This document shows positions 35,311-48,411 of a stretch of 64,000 bases of DNA, piece by piece. The notes below the pieces were generated by a model. It did not search any database and had not been told where the DNA came from. It worked only from the letters and a program-made list of their open reading frames with translations. This DNA comes from Haemonchus contortus (Eukaryota; Nematoda; Chromadorea; Rhabditida; Trichostrongylidae): NCBI GenBank assembly GCA_000469685.2, contig LS997565.1:14629235-14693234 (forward strand), written 5' to 3'. Numbering within the stretch: the stretch's first letter is position 1; the number at the start of each line of letters is the position of its first letter. A program made the translations under genes and the position numbers.

Positions 35311-36457
35311 ATGTATTACTACACTACCTTGGACCTTCAGGGACTCAATTGTGTAAAAGCTTGTATTCAGGGAACGGAACCAAAAAAGGATTGTGCCAGC
35401 GCTACTAGTTTTAGAGGTTTTAGAGGTGGGATGTCAAGGAACATCAACTTCACTGGAGATTTCGGGTATGGTTTGTCCCAGATACTAACCCTTATGCTGT
35501 CCTCTTTCACCTAACAGTTGTCCAATGAATAGGCGTTATCTGGTGTCAATAGTTTTTTGTGGGAATTCTCTATATAAGCCAATTTAGGCATAGGTTCTGG
35601 GTGCAGATCATGGCAGGGAGAGAACCCGTGACAGTATAAAAAAACCCAGTGAATACCCATTCAAACATAACGTTTACCTCGCTCCTTTGACTTCACAGAG
35701 TCTTTTTGACGCCTTTTCGACTAATGAACCAATCTGTGTCATTTTCTCGGCTCAACATTGCCTTCATTCGAATTCCTATAGATGGCTTGGCGAACATTGC
35801 GATTACGTAGGCCCTCTGCACCGAATGTTACCCTCTGGGCAGAGGCGTTGGAGCCCGTAGAAGTGCTTTGTGGCATTAGGGCTCCGGAGACTGGCCATAA
35901 AAGCGTTCGAAGGCCCGAAGTTTGCTCAGAACTCCTCAAATCTTCACTTACGTGAATGTCACGCGATACGCACGTAACGTAACGTACTGACCGATGGCGC
36001 GACCAGTGGCGGAAAACTGGTTGAACTATTTCTGTCCTATTCTTTTACAATGAAGAGGATGAACTTCTTAAAGACGGTTAGAATGTTTCAAGTGTTTGCT
36101 CAAGCGTTGTTTAATGTATGCCATTGTACTTAGCCTCTTTTTCTTCTTTATTGGAGCTTACCGACCAGCTATATTTAATCTTTAGAACCGACATGATGAT
36201 GTCATTGTCATTGTTATAGCCGATGTCATTGCCATCATACGTGCCTTCAGAATGGTTGCCTTCCTGATCAAGGAAAAAAGGAGTAGCCACTTGAGAGACT
36301 TTCAGGGAAAATTGCTAGAAAAAGAAAAACGCGAATGGAATGTCTGAAAATGGAAGGGAACTTCTATAGACGGTAGTGTATATGTTCACTGAGTGTAGAG
36401 CAACGGCTTGAGCTATGACTTCATTTCTATATTTACGCTACAATCTTAAGTCTTTTG
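35311..36457. other. Intergenic stretch, nothing recognised
   Basis: No supported gene and no named repeat. A short ATGATGATGTCATTGTC low-complexity run lies near 36191-36235. Confidence 0.5.
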
Positions 36458-36690
36458 GCATTAATCGATCCCATCTGATGAATGCGCCCCGCATTCGACT
36501 TCCATTGAGAATTGTAGTGGTGTATTGAATGTGTTACGGCCTATACAATGACTTGTGGTGGCCAGTCGAAGTACGAATCAGTGCTTTTCTCCTCCCAGAC
36601 GAGCCCCTTACCGATTACTCGATCCCAGAGAAAGGAAGGAATCGAACCCATTACCATGCACGTGTGATAGTTCTTAACTTGCCACTACTT
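36458..36690 (-). repeat. SINE copy, minus strand, internal deletion
   Basis: Tail-side and body blocks (CGCCCCGCATTCGACTTCC, CCTATACAATGACTTGTGG, CCTCCCAGACGAG) are clear. Part of the region before the reversed B box (GGAATCGAACCC) is missing. The end is CTTGCCACTAC. Confidence 0.8.
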
Positions 36691-37095
36691 CACTCTCTCT
36701 TTTATATTGTAATATTCTAAGTTGGCTTTCCTCATGATGGGCTACTTGACTGACTTGATATTCGTGCTTGACGGCTATTTTTCGTCGGCGAGTCCCTTCC
36801 GAGGCCGAAGCTTTGCCCAGGACACGCCATTTTTTAGAAGCCTTCCCGTGTCCTTTGCGACTTAAATGCTTTCCATTTAATAACTCTTTCTTATTTTTTT
36901 TATATGAAGGCTATTTACTCAGAATGTACTGTGAGAAATGCTTCTGGTACTTACCCGGCGCTTGAGGGTAAAAATACCGACAGCAAACAAGCAACATTTC
37001 TCATCATTTTGGTTGAAGGGCTGATCTTTATTTTAAAATTATTACAGATTATATAACGTTCAGAAGAGAAATATAATATATAAGAGAATATATAA

Positions 37096-37390
37096 GGGTG
37101 CAAGTCGCGTAGTGGAAAATGGCACATTAACATACGCGGACGGCTCGAGGACTGAAACCCACATCGATATCTACCCAAGCTAACTGAGCCCTCCATCCCT
37201 CTAGGCCCGGATAACCGGTACCAGACTCGCCTGGGAAGATAAATGTACTGACTTGTACATCGGTTGGCGGCTGCAAATCATTGTATAGGCCGCAAATGCG
37301 TTCAAAAGACCACTATGTTTCTTTGTTCTGAGTGAGGAGGGCGCATCCCAGAAACGGGACTGATCAAAGTCGAAAAACGGGATAACCTTT
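37096..37390 (+). repeat. SINE copy, plus strand, full length but diverged
   Basis: The head GGTGCAAGTCGCGTAGTGG leads to body blocks TACCAGACTCGCCTGGGAAG and TGACTTGTACATCGG and to the tail. The B box is decayed (GACTGAAACCC). Confidence 0.8.
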
Positions 37391-38038
37391 CTATACACGC
37401 CCCATTTTGGTAGATTGATGGAGTTCTAGAATCGCTGAGTATTGTCATCCAATGAATTTATGGGAGTTGAGTAAGAAAAGTGTACCCGGTCAGGCATTCC
37501 CGATTGTGCAGGAAGCACTGGGGAGGTTTTTCCATGGAATCATTTATTTCCAGCAGTTCTTTTCACATGGACAAAAACAAAAGTTCAACTCTTCGTTGAA
37601 ATTACTTGCCCACCATCATTTATAAATGTCGTCATGCACCGTCAGTTCACTGGTCTCCGACGTCATGGTCGGGCTCGAATGACTGGTTTTTATTCTTTAT
37701 GGGCTCTAACTGCCGTGCATCAATTTTTTATTCAGGGTAGAGCTAATAGCTTTCACAACACTTCGTTAGTCTCTGTTAGCCTAGTAAACATTGAAACCTA
37801 ACATTTCGGCGACGTTAAGCTGTTTGAACAACTGGAAATTGGTTTAAGGCTTCGTTTTGCTCCAGAGCGGCTAATTCTTTCATGTGTTCATACTGACAAG
37901 GCCCCATGGCTCTTTTCTAATAATAACCTACTAGTTCACCACATGGGATTGATTTCTTCTGGAAATTTCCACCTGCTTCTTGACTCTGACAGATTTCTCT
38001 TCAGTGAGTTCCACGCAATGCTCATATGTACTGAGCAT
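37391..38038. other. Intergenic stretch, nothing recognised
   Basis: Spacer between two SINE copies with no supported gene. Confidence 0.5.
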
Positions 38039-38340
38039 CAAGGATAAAGGATAAAGTATTGGGGCGTTGATTACTCCCGTCTGAGGGATGCGCCCACGCA
38101 TCCGACTTCCATTCAAAATCGTAGTGGCGTATTGAATGCTTATGTGGCCTATACAATGACTTGCGGTGGCTAGCCGATGTACAAGTCAGTGCTTTTATCC
38201 TCCCAAATGAGTCTGGTACCAATTAACCGACCCCGGACGGATGAAGTCTTGGTTGGCCCAGGCGAATATCGATCAGAGGTTTGAATCACGTGAACATGCC
38301 TGTGTGAAAAAGACAACTTGCCACTACACCACCTCCGCCC
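38039..38340 (-). repeat. Full-length SINE, minus strand, with target duplication
   Basis: The tail AAGGATAAAGGATAAAG is on the left, all body blocks are present, and the head ends CTTGCCACTACACCACC, then TCCGCC. CTGAGCAT flanks the copy at 38031-38038 and 38346-38353, consistent with a target-site duplication. Confidence 0.88.
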
Positions 38341-41300
38341 ATGTTCTGAGCATAAGTCGGACAACTACTTGAAGGTCATCTAAGGTGTTCGCATCTCCTC
38401 CCAAGGGACTTTAGCCTCGACATTCACCCACTTCGTATCATTTTTTGAGCCTTGCATTATTAGAAGGGAAAGGTCTTCGAAGGCGATCCGCGCTCCATTC
38501 AGGAACTACAGGGTGCATCGACTCTTCACATTTGGAACATCACTACAAACGTTCTCCAAACGCCTTCAAAAGTTTGCTGGAATTTCCGGAAACTAGTGCA
38601 TTTGTGTCTTCAGGAAAACTTATAAGTGCTGTTATTTTGTTACATTAAGATACAAACAGCATGATCACTTATTGAAGACCCGACACTCTCGATTAGTTTA
38701 GATTCTATATGAGGACAACTGCAGAATGAACAGTTTCAATATCATTGTGTTTATGCCTCTCCAGACCAGAAGAAACCCTCATAGGTAACACAATTTGCTG
38801 AATCAGCCCTTGTTTCGACATAGTTTGTCTGCTTACAGTTGCTGTATTCATGATTCAGAGGTTAGTCTTCTTCTCCCACTCATACAAAGTTTGCTGTGCG
38901 TCTCAAACCCACACAGTAGTTTTCGGCGAAGGCTGATTTGGTTTGGTAGAAAATTACTCTTACTATTACTCAAGGTCTTCCACACGTTATGGCGCCGGTT
39001 ATCAGAGCCGGAAGCCGAAAAGGATGGTTGGAAGCACTGGACTTGGAACTTATGAACCCTGCAAGCAGCAGGTCCTTATTACCCCCGTCGCAGTTCTCCA
39101 CTAACCAATATCTTCAAAAGCGCCATTGATAACGAACGTTGATCAGTTTGATTATCCGGCCAGAATTAAAGTGAAGGTCTAAATGAATAGGGGGCCCCCT
39201 CAGGGGGCCAGGATACCAGTCTGTAGACGTTTCACTTTTCTTCCTAAACATCCTAATAAGCTTGTCCTATGCTCCTGCCTCTCTTCAAGACTAATTTTCT
39301 ACGAAACTTTTCGGAGTTTTTTTTTCTAGCGAAATAAATATAATACATTAGCAAAATTATTTCGTCCAAATTCTAATTTCTTTCACGACAGTTATGTATT
39401 CAGAACGGACAGCGCTGTCAGATCCTAGCACTGATAGCTCAGCACTTTTTTATGACATGCAATAAAAAGCGATTTTTATGGGGTGAAAATCAAGGATCAT
39501 TCTGCGGAAAATAGCTGTTTTCCAGGAGGACAGTAACCAAACTCATGTCCATGCCCAACAAAGGCAATTTTTAGCCATCACCGCGATTACATTTTACTCT
39601 CAGCTTCTGTGATTCCTCCATTTCAATATAGAAGGCCAAAAGGATGGGGAGAAGACCTATCTTCTGCTTCGTTGGTCTTCTAGGAAACAAAAGGCAAGAA
39701 ACTGAAGATGGATGATTACTGCATACATTGTGCAGACACCTCAGTTTTTTGTGCACTCATGGCGTATTCCTGCAAATGTTCGGGGTAGACTCCTGATCCT
39801 GGACCTCAGAAAACGCAGACGGATTTTATCCATGCCTTGTCTGCACAGAAAGAAAAGTTACATCATGACATTTTAAGTAAAACAACAAGGCGTGTAAGAC
39901 GAAGACATCAATTTCTTATTTGTTATTCTACTACCTGTATCTCCATTCCCTGTGTCACTATGCCCTGTAGACGGTATGTCCGCCATTTCCCGAGAACGGT
40001 AGTGTGGCTTAACTGAGAAAAGGGCTGACCACTAGTATAATCGACCCATCGTGCAATCTCCGCTCGTGGAAACTGACATCATGCCACAGCTTGAATGAAG
40101 AGCTTCGGCCAGCTGCATGGTTGTCGTTCTGGTGTTCGTTTCACGTCCATCGGCCTCATTTGGTTCCAGCTTACTTCCGCTGTCCCTTCATGGGTGTGCG
40201 AGGTAATTACCATGGAATCGAAAAGCTCCTTACGGAGTCGAGTAGAGGTAGTCAGCTCTGTTCTATAGTTCAATGTTTTTCTCATTACTTCCTCTAATCT
40301 CTCAGCTACTTGTTGTCCGCTGATGAAATAAGCCATTCATGCCTATCGATCACTACATACCTTGGCTAGGACAGCACGCTTTCTCTGTTCTTCACTATAG
40401 TCGTGGTCGAACTTCTCTAGTTACCTAGCAAGGGGGTTATTGTTATCACAATTTATTGGAAAACTACTTTCTTCTTCAACTTCGACCTTCATCTTCTGCG
40501 CTGCAAGATAGCAACTTGACATCTGACACCTTCACGCGACTTCCCACATTTTTCTTTCTTTTCGATTTTCTCAGTTTGTAGGTACAGGTTAAAGCACCTA
40601 CATATATTGCAATAGGGAAGAAGAATTTTCAATTTCAAATGAAGTTGTTTTTGGAGAGTATCACTGTACAACGTTCTGCCTCTCTATCGATACCTGCTAG
40701 AGCCCAAGAAGGTCAAAGTGCCGGTTCTTGAGGTCCGTAGTGCTCTTAGGGAATTATTCTGAGCCAAGGCGACGGAGGCTTTAACCTGAACCTAAAGAGT
40801 GGAATAGCAACTGGGTGAGCTAGGTTGCGACTCCATGAAAAGTTCGAATGGAAGAGGGACTGGTCAGTTTGGCACTCTCCCCTTGGATGTGCGTGGACAA
40901 AAGGGCGAAAACAACGAATGGTCCCGTTCAACTAGATTTTCACCGGGTTTAACACAGATTTCATAGGCTGGGAAGGTCTCAGGGTTTTATGGAGTCGTTA
41001 GAAGAAGACGGATTTCCCTTCGTTGCAGAATTATGTGGTTTGTTTAAAGAGGCCATTATCGTTAAGTCGGATCGTTTCTAAGTGGGTTTTGTTGGGGATA
41101 AATTGCATCACAAAGAACGCGTCAGCACGTAGTCACACGTCATTCTGAATCATTTCAGAAAGAAATCTCGAGAAAACTCGTCACCATTGAATTTATATGA
41201 ATCATATCATTTGGCTGAATTTGTTTTTTCCAAAGGAATCGTGAAGGTTCAACTGAAGTCGTTGGGCATAGTGGAATTTCAAGTGATATCATGTACCTCA

Positions 41301-44300
41301 ATATTATTCGCAATCTAATAAATCGTATATAACCGGAATAAGAATAGTGTTTTCTCGTGTTCAATGTCGATTCTCTTAACCAAAAATGTTTGTTAATATT
41401 CTGTGGCGGATTAGTGCATGACCGAGAACAAACGAGACCGGGTGGGGCCTAAATCCGATCTGACAAGTTCATGGAAAGGCGGGGACACGATGTAGCGAGA
41501 AAAGTTTCGTTTTGCAAACCATTACAAATATTGATGAGGTCTCTTTCAGCTGCAATCTTTTCTCTGCAATCTTTTCTCGGAGTAATCCACAGATATTTTA
41601 GCGCAACTAAATTTTTTTATTTTTCAATTTTTTTTCAATTCCTTACGCTCCGAGGGTAACACACTTGGAAAGGCCTTCGCCTGAAAAGAAGCGAGGGAGA
41701 AGCTCGAGGCTGAATTTCCCCTCACCAGAAGGTCCGAGGCTAAATGATTCGTCACTTTCAAGTTGCTGGATCACCTTACCCCGGCGATGTCCCGATGCCG
41801 TGGACCGTCTCCGTACCATCTTGCTCACGTGCAAGCAAGGATTGCAACTTCTGGACTACTGGAAATTCCCAACCTCTCACAATGTGCGGAGGAACTTCTA
41901 CCAGGAGCAGGAACTTCTTGTACTTTCTTTTTTTATGACCATCATGTAAAGAGAAAAGACTCGTTCAGGTCCCAGTATTTATCAGGCTCATCATTCTGTG
42001 AGCCTCCTATACATCTACTCCTTGTTACGAGCTTAGTAACCAATAACACTGGCCACAAACCAGTTGTATTACAACGGATAGGATTTATGGAGCTAGCGCA
42101 TGGGTGGATTCACTTTCGAGATTGATGAAGAAATGTCGTGAAGAAACGCCTCATCTCATTCACGTGCAGTCCAGGATGCACTGCACTCCAGCATTCACAA
42201 TGGGGCTGACAGAGTGGGAGTGATTGCACTTGTTTAAAAGTTCTGACAGCATCGAAGAACGGGATCTCTCTTGAGTGGTGGCTTACGATCGCTTTCACTT
42301 TATCATTCGCCCAAGTTCAACCAGGCTGACGAGCTGGAACTCTCTGAAGCTTCGCCGATGTCGTGGTTCCCTTGGTTTGAGGTGACACTCAGTTTTTAGA
42401 TTTAGCTTGAAAGTCAGTTCCTATAGTCAGGTTCTTCAGCTTCCGTCCTGCAAACCCTATCGCTGCTGGTTGGAAATCAGGCTTGCTAGCTTGTCGGAAG
42501 GTATGTGAGAAGTGAAGTGGATTTTTTCTGTAAGGACTCTTCAAGTGTCCGAATTGTCGTAAGGACTGTGCACTTGTGTGAACTGTTTGTACCTCTCTTT
42601 GACAATCTTTTTGAACTCTGTGTGAACAAGCACTGGCTCCACCTGGTCTATTTATTTACTTGTTTATTTATTGAAAAAAATCACAACAGCGCGATCAGTC
42701 TCTTCGATGGCACCAATATTAAGAAAGGAAAGAACTTCCTCATGGTTGTGTTTGTCGTCACAGTTTTTATTCATAGGTTTATACTCCACAGAGGGGCTCT
42801 TGATCCTTGCTTTAAAAAATTTCGGATCGATTTCACTCTTTAGTTGGTGCTATCTGGTCATGAGTAAGGACATTGCTATTCTGAGGCTGGGAAAAGGAGA
42901 GACGTAGGAGTAAAGTTCCGTCTTTTCCTGTTCCTCCGTTCCTCCTAAGCCAGAAATGCGACATCCGGGCCTCTTCACATTTCTCACAAGTGCATTGGTC
43001 AAAGAAAATTCCTCAAAATAACATGAAGCAGGCGACTCCTCTCACTTGTTACATTTCTCGTTTCTGTTTGTACACTTTCAAAATGCTGAAGTAACAGGAT
43101 CCTTGGGAAATTACTGTAAACCACAAAAAAATTGTCCACTTCTGCATTTATACTTCCCTTCTTTGACCTCTCGTCACTTCCTGATTTCCTTTTCCTTTCG
43201 AGCAGTACGACGTCCTGCTAATTTTCTTGCCTCAATTGTCTTTCAATAATCTTGTTAAACTGCTGAACTGTCCTTAACCCTAATTAATGTTAAGGCTCGG
43301 TTTCATCCAATTCATTCAGGCAATGCCCTCATTAAAAAATGTTCCTGAAAGGACGAAGAGCCTCAATTTGCACTGGATTTCAGATTTTGATTGAATGGGT
43401 ATTGTCAACCGCTCACAAATATCAAATGGACCAATTCCTGGGCCCTTCACATCTGAAAGAGCCTCGTTTTTTTTCCTCTCATAATTCATCAAACTGATCA
43501 CTCGTTATGCTTTGTGTGCTCTCGATTCTTTGGCAGAATTGCAGAGAAGCGTAGAGTTCTGACGGAATCTGACTCCCCTACTCCCATTCCCAGAGTCGGT
43601 AAATCAGTGCTAATGCTAGGGAGGGGTAGGAATGCTGGCGAACCATTTTGCATTCTGGTGGCGAATGCATGGCCCATCCTAGAACTTTTCACGTGTCCTT
43701 GACAGCTCCTCGTAATGCTGTTGTATCACTACGGAACTCCAATATGTAATCAGAGTGGTGTTCAAGGAGAGATGACCCTTATTTAGGCGAACCCTAGCAT
43801 TAGGTTTGTGGACTAGATTGACCAGAGTGAGAGGGCGTGCGGGAAGAAAGATGAGCCAGCAAAATCATGAATTCTAGGGACCATGCTCCCTGCGCACCCT
43901 CGAGTGTCTGTGGTTCAACCCAAGTTCCTTCACCACGATAGCAAACTGCTTGCTGAGTTTACCAGTCCCTCCATGTACCAACTAACCTGACAGCAGGTAC
44001 GGTACTGCTTGTTTGGCTGAAGCCGTTCCCTTTTTACCCTTCATCTACAAGTACTGAGTTTCATGGAGGGTGGATGATTTATTCATTTATTTATTTATTT
44101 ACTTTGCATACAAGGTGCGCCAAACATGGTAGGGAAACAATACAGAAATACACAATAATGCATTTATTGGTGGTTTATTGTGATTGGTATTGTTAAATGT
44201 ATTTTGAATGCGCCATGCATTCAATTTCTCTTCTGTGCCGCATCTGTGTGTGAGCACTTCCTCAAAGCCAGAAGTACTTGCTTAGGGTATGCATCGCTCG

Positions 44301-44880
44301 AACCAATGTTTGAATATTTAGAGTCAGGCATCGTACAAGTATACGTTTTGATGACTGGCTGTTTACTATAAATGAGAGGAAGCGTCAAATTACAGGCTTA
44401 GACTTTGCTTTACACTCACCTCCTTCCCCCCCCCCCTCTCCTTCCCTTTGGGGAACATGTGCTTGGCTTGACACTTTTGTTGTGCCACCTTGAAAACATT
44501 GTGGAATGGATTTCTCACTAATAGCCAAATATTTTTCTCAAATGCCCTCATTAAAAATCCCGGCGCTCAAAGTTCAAAGCTTAGACATTGCCAAATCTGT
44601 TCAATAAACAAAACATGTACCATAACAACAAGAAGTACAATGGAAGGCTAACAGGATTTGAGCCATTTCTTTTTTCCCCTCATTTGGCAAACCTTCCTTG
44701 AAAACAAACTACTGAAATTTGTCTCACTGGCCAAAAATTCATGAAAAATAAAGAGGCGAGTGAGTATTATACTTCTCCCAGCGTTATTATCTCAACAATC
44801 ACGTATTTACCCAACTAGGTCCTTTTATAGGGCCTAGAATGGAAAAAATCCACATCTGTTCTCGAAATATTAAGCACGTT
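38341..44880. other. Intergenic desert, no supported gene
   Basis: Over 6 kb without a recognisable gene or SINE. Frames of 85-120 codons occur (40079-40336 -, 41763-42125 +, 42505-42843 +), but they overlap others, lack splice-compatible partners and match no family I know. Noted features: a near-palindrome GGCCCCC-TCA-GGGGGCC near 39193-39209, an ATTTATTTATTT run near 44077-44100 and a C-run near 44427-44437. Confidence 0.55.
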
Positions 44881-45154
44881 GGGTCTCAGAAGTCCCGTCT
44901 TAAATTGCGCCCCTGCATTCAACATCCACTTAGAATCGCAGTGGTGTTTGCATGTGTATGTGGTCCAGACAATTCCTTGTGGTAGCCTGCCGATGTGCAA
45001 GTTAGTACTTTCTTCTTCCCAGACGAGTCTGGTACCAACTAAACGACCCACAAAGGGTGGAAGGCTTGATTTTCCTAGGACTATCGATTCGGGATTCGAT
45101 ACCTGGATCATGCTTGTGTGGTCAAACGCTCCTTGCCACTTCCATCTCCGCCCT
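44881..45154 (-). repeat. SINE copy, minus strand, nearly full length
   Basis: Body blocks (CATCCACTTAGAATCGCAGTG, CCCAGACGAGTCTGGTACC) and a reversed B box (GGGATTCGATACC) are followed by the head end CTTGCCACTTCCATCTCCG. Confidence 0.83.
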
Positions 45155-45652
45155 AACATATTATATCGCCCTGATATCAGCCGTAGATGCAGCTCATTAA
45201 CAAACTTTCGGAAAAAAATACTCCACCAAGGATCTGTTCTGATGGAATTGGCGATAATGAATTAAAAGTGATGGGTTTGTAGGTGTCTAGAGAATCTTTT
45301 CCTTACTTTTTGCGTTAGCAGCCCTATAGGAGAACCTGGCATTGCCTCGATATCTTGTAGAAGTCTTATGTCCATGATATCCGAAAATCACTCGATGGAA
45401 GCCAGTCATATTTCAAATCATCTCCACAGTGAGTGCATATTCTAGGATCCAGTCTACGACCTAGACAGGTGCTTGCATGCACTTTTGCTATGTACCTTAC
45501 ACTTGTGTCCTTTTCCTGGTACTGCCCAACACTTCGTGGAATGCTAAAGTATCATATGAATCTCGCAAAGTATTAGTGGCTTGATAATTATAATATTACA
45601 TAAGAACTATCAGGTTTCCTAATCCTGTGCAAGATCAGATTTCTCTCACCAT
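45155..45652. other. Intergenic stretch, nothing recognised
   Basis: Spacer between two SINE copies that lie in opposite orientation. No supported gene. Confidence 0.5.
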
Positions 45653-45947
45653 AGGGGGAGTGATGTAGTGGCAATGACGCACTATCACATAGGCATGGTC
45701 CAGAGTTCGATTCCGGATATACACTCCCTCAGGACAACCAAGCCTTCCATACATTTGGGGCATCTAATTGGTATTAGGATCAGTATGATAGGATAAGGGC
45801 ACTGGCTTGTACATTGGTTGGCTACCGATGTAATTCTGGAGGCCACACCCCATTGAGGCCACCCCTACGATTCTGAATGGAAGTCGGCGTGGGGAGCATC
45901 CCATAGAATGGAAATGGTCAACTCAGGAGGGCTTTATCCTTATGCTT
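45653..45947 (+). repeat. SINE copy, plus strand, nearly full length
   Basis: The head GGGGGAGTGATGTAGTGGC is followed by a near-perfect B box (AGTTCGATTCC), the body block TGGCTTGTACATTGG, CGATTCTGAATGGAAG and the tail TTATCCTTATGC. Confidence 0.83.
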
Positions 45948-48411
45948 CAATACAGACGTGTTACTTAAACTAATTGTTTATGATGTCCATTCAAACCATC
46001 CCTGAATATAAGTCGAGTGCAGAGGGCAATCCAAATACGGCATTGCTTGACGCCAAAGGCTTCTCCTTTTTAATCCTTTTCTTCTCATTACCGTCAAATG
46101 GCAGGCAGACAATCAGACCAACTAGTGATAGTCAAGGTAAAGTATGGGTAGATATACGGTATTCGGACTTCTTCTCATAGTCATTCACTGAACTGACGGG
46201 CAGATAGTTAATTTCTGAAGTTTTTTAGTTAAGTTATACTGACTAGCAGCATGTAGTTAAGGTGACATACAGGTATTTGGGGTGTAGTGGGACAGGTTGA
46301 GGTGCTGTTGGTCACAAAGTTCCACTTTACTGCCATTGATAGAAATTATGCAAACCGGCACTGCCCAAACCAGGTGCAGAAAGGCCGTAATCGCAATTTG
46401 TCAACTTCGTCGTAGGCTTATTAACCATCGTCACAAGGCATTATTCCCCAGACAGTCAATTTGATTATTGTTTTTGTAAAATTGGAATTGGAGTACGGTC
46501 TGTTTGATGAGTCAATCAGTCTCTTGCATGTCTGCAGTGTCATTTTCAATGATTTCGTCGTAGTCTGATCATAGTACTTTTGATTGGAAACCACTGAACG
46601 GCCAGACAAGCAAAAAAAACGCTGGAAGCTGCTGCACGCTTTCACGTGCTGCCCATGTGATGCCCACCAGGGACTGCACGGGCCGCCCATTGCAGCTTGG
46701 GAAGCTGCTCAGTGCAAGAGTTTGCATATCTGAATACTTTACGGATTCCTCATTATTGGATTCTGGTTTTCATGCCGAATAATGAGCCACAGCCCGAGGC
46801 ACGACCTAGGCACATTTGGAGTAAGACGTCCAATCGCCGCAATGAGGTGATGATGGGTTTCCCGAATCGTTCCCGCGTAATTGTATGGCATTACCCACGA
46901 GAGCCGTTGTGGTCGGCCGAACACTCTCCTGACTGCTCTGACTGCAACAAATCGTATTAGGACCACATTAGAATTCTCGAATGTAGAGCCAACTGACTCG
47001 AAGAAATCTGAAGTTGCCCATTCAAAGAAACCAACAGGAAATGTAATGCGAAAGTAGTAAAATCGATCTAAAAACCGGCTTTATCCTCCTAGATCCCATC
47101 GATTTTCCGGAAAATATTTACTTGTCACGTTGTAATGTAGTCCATCTCATCTGGAAATTGTAAAAATTTCAGTTTATCAAAACAAGGTGGGCCATATTGC
47201 ATGCTGAATTGCAAAAAACAGAAACATACGGTTGCCTAAGGAAATGGTAGCGAACGGCTTCGTTCAGTGCTTGAGGGCTTGATAGCAACTTGGCCGTATG
47301 AGACGATTTTGTGCTAGAAGGTCGTGAAGGAGGACTCAGGATACTTCTTCCCATCAAAATGGTCCGCAGGAGTGACCACCACCGAGGCGAACCGCGTCTC
47401 CCCGTCTCTCGTAGTTTTTTAGCGAAGGGTTCTCGACGAACTTGCTAAAACCATGAGTTTCCATCCCACTGTTCGGTTCGTTGAACCTACGGCTCATCCT
47501 AGAACCCGCGGTGAGGATCTAATAAATCTATCCGCTGCAGATACTCATCCTTCAAGTAATGGCGCAAGAGTCTGTTCATCTGGATGTTCTATGTAACGTC
47601 GTGCAGCTCGTAGAGAACCTGACACCGAACTAATCATAGAAGGACGTGTGTGGTTAAAATGAATCAGCACAGGTCTGCGAGTACACTTTTTAGACGAACA
47701 TCGGCAAATGCTGTTCGTATCCGGTTTCATTTTACATCTCTGCGAAAGCGAACCGAATCGGTTCTTTGGTGACTTTCTTTGGCGCCATCGATCAGTTGTT
47801 GTCTGCACCTTTCCACAGGTGTGTCTGCGTTAATCTTCCCCTGTCCTCACTGAAGAAGACCTTTTAGAAACCAAAAAACGGCGCAGCTCTCGATAGGGGG
47901 TTTTTTCTCCGGAACCTCCTTCCTCTTCTGATGTCTGTCAACCTCAAACTTTGATATGCAGCCACATAATCAGGGACTGCAAAGCCATCTGCGAATTCAT
48001 TTCCAGTGAAGCAACTGGCTCAAAGCGCTCGAGATTGCTCCTGTCACAGCCATTCGCCGGGGCAATTGGAACTCTACTGGCAGCTTCGTTCATGCGTAGA
48101 CAATATTTCCATGAATCCCTTTTGCCTTTCTCACTCATTACAAAAATTCCGAGAGCTCTGTCATAACAAAGAAAAAGGGAGAGAATGAACGGCCTTGTGA
48201 TCATACGTGGATAAGAAATCCCATATGACCCGTTTTCCCCAACTCATTCGATTGATCAATCCATCCGCCATTCGCTCCACTAAATAGTCAGGAAGGAGGA
48301 TGGGAAGAAATAATGGTAAATGGAAGAATTGGAAGCTTCTCTGCTCCTGTTTTCGCTTTCCTTAGCTCCTGAACGTCCTAACCTTCGCCCTGTCCTCATC
48401 CTGTGGTTGTA
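45948..48411. other. Intergenic region, no supported gene
   Basis: Several 70-90 codon frames on both strands (46421-46690 -, 46697-46960 +, 47545-47808 -, 47944-48204 -) have no recognisable domain and no consistent exon chain. No repeat family was identified. Confidence 0.5.

Noticed and set aside
40079..40336. 85-codon minus-strand frame resembling a retroelement or domain fragment
   Set aside because: Could not be tied to any named motif; no repeats or terminal structures around it.
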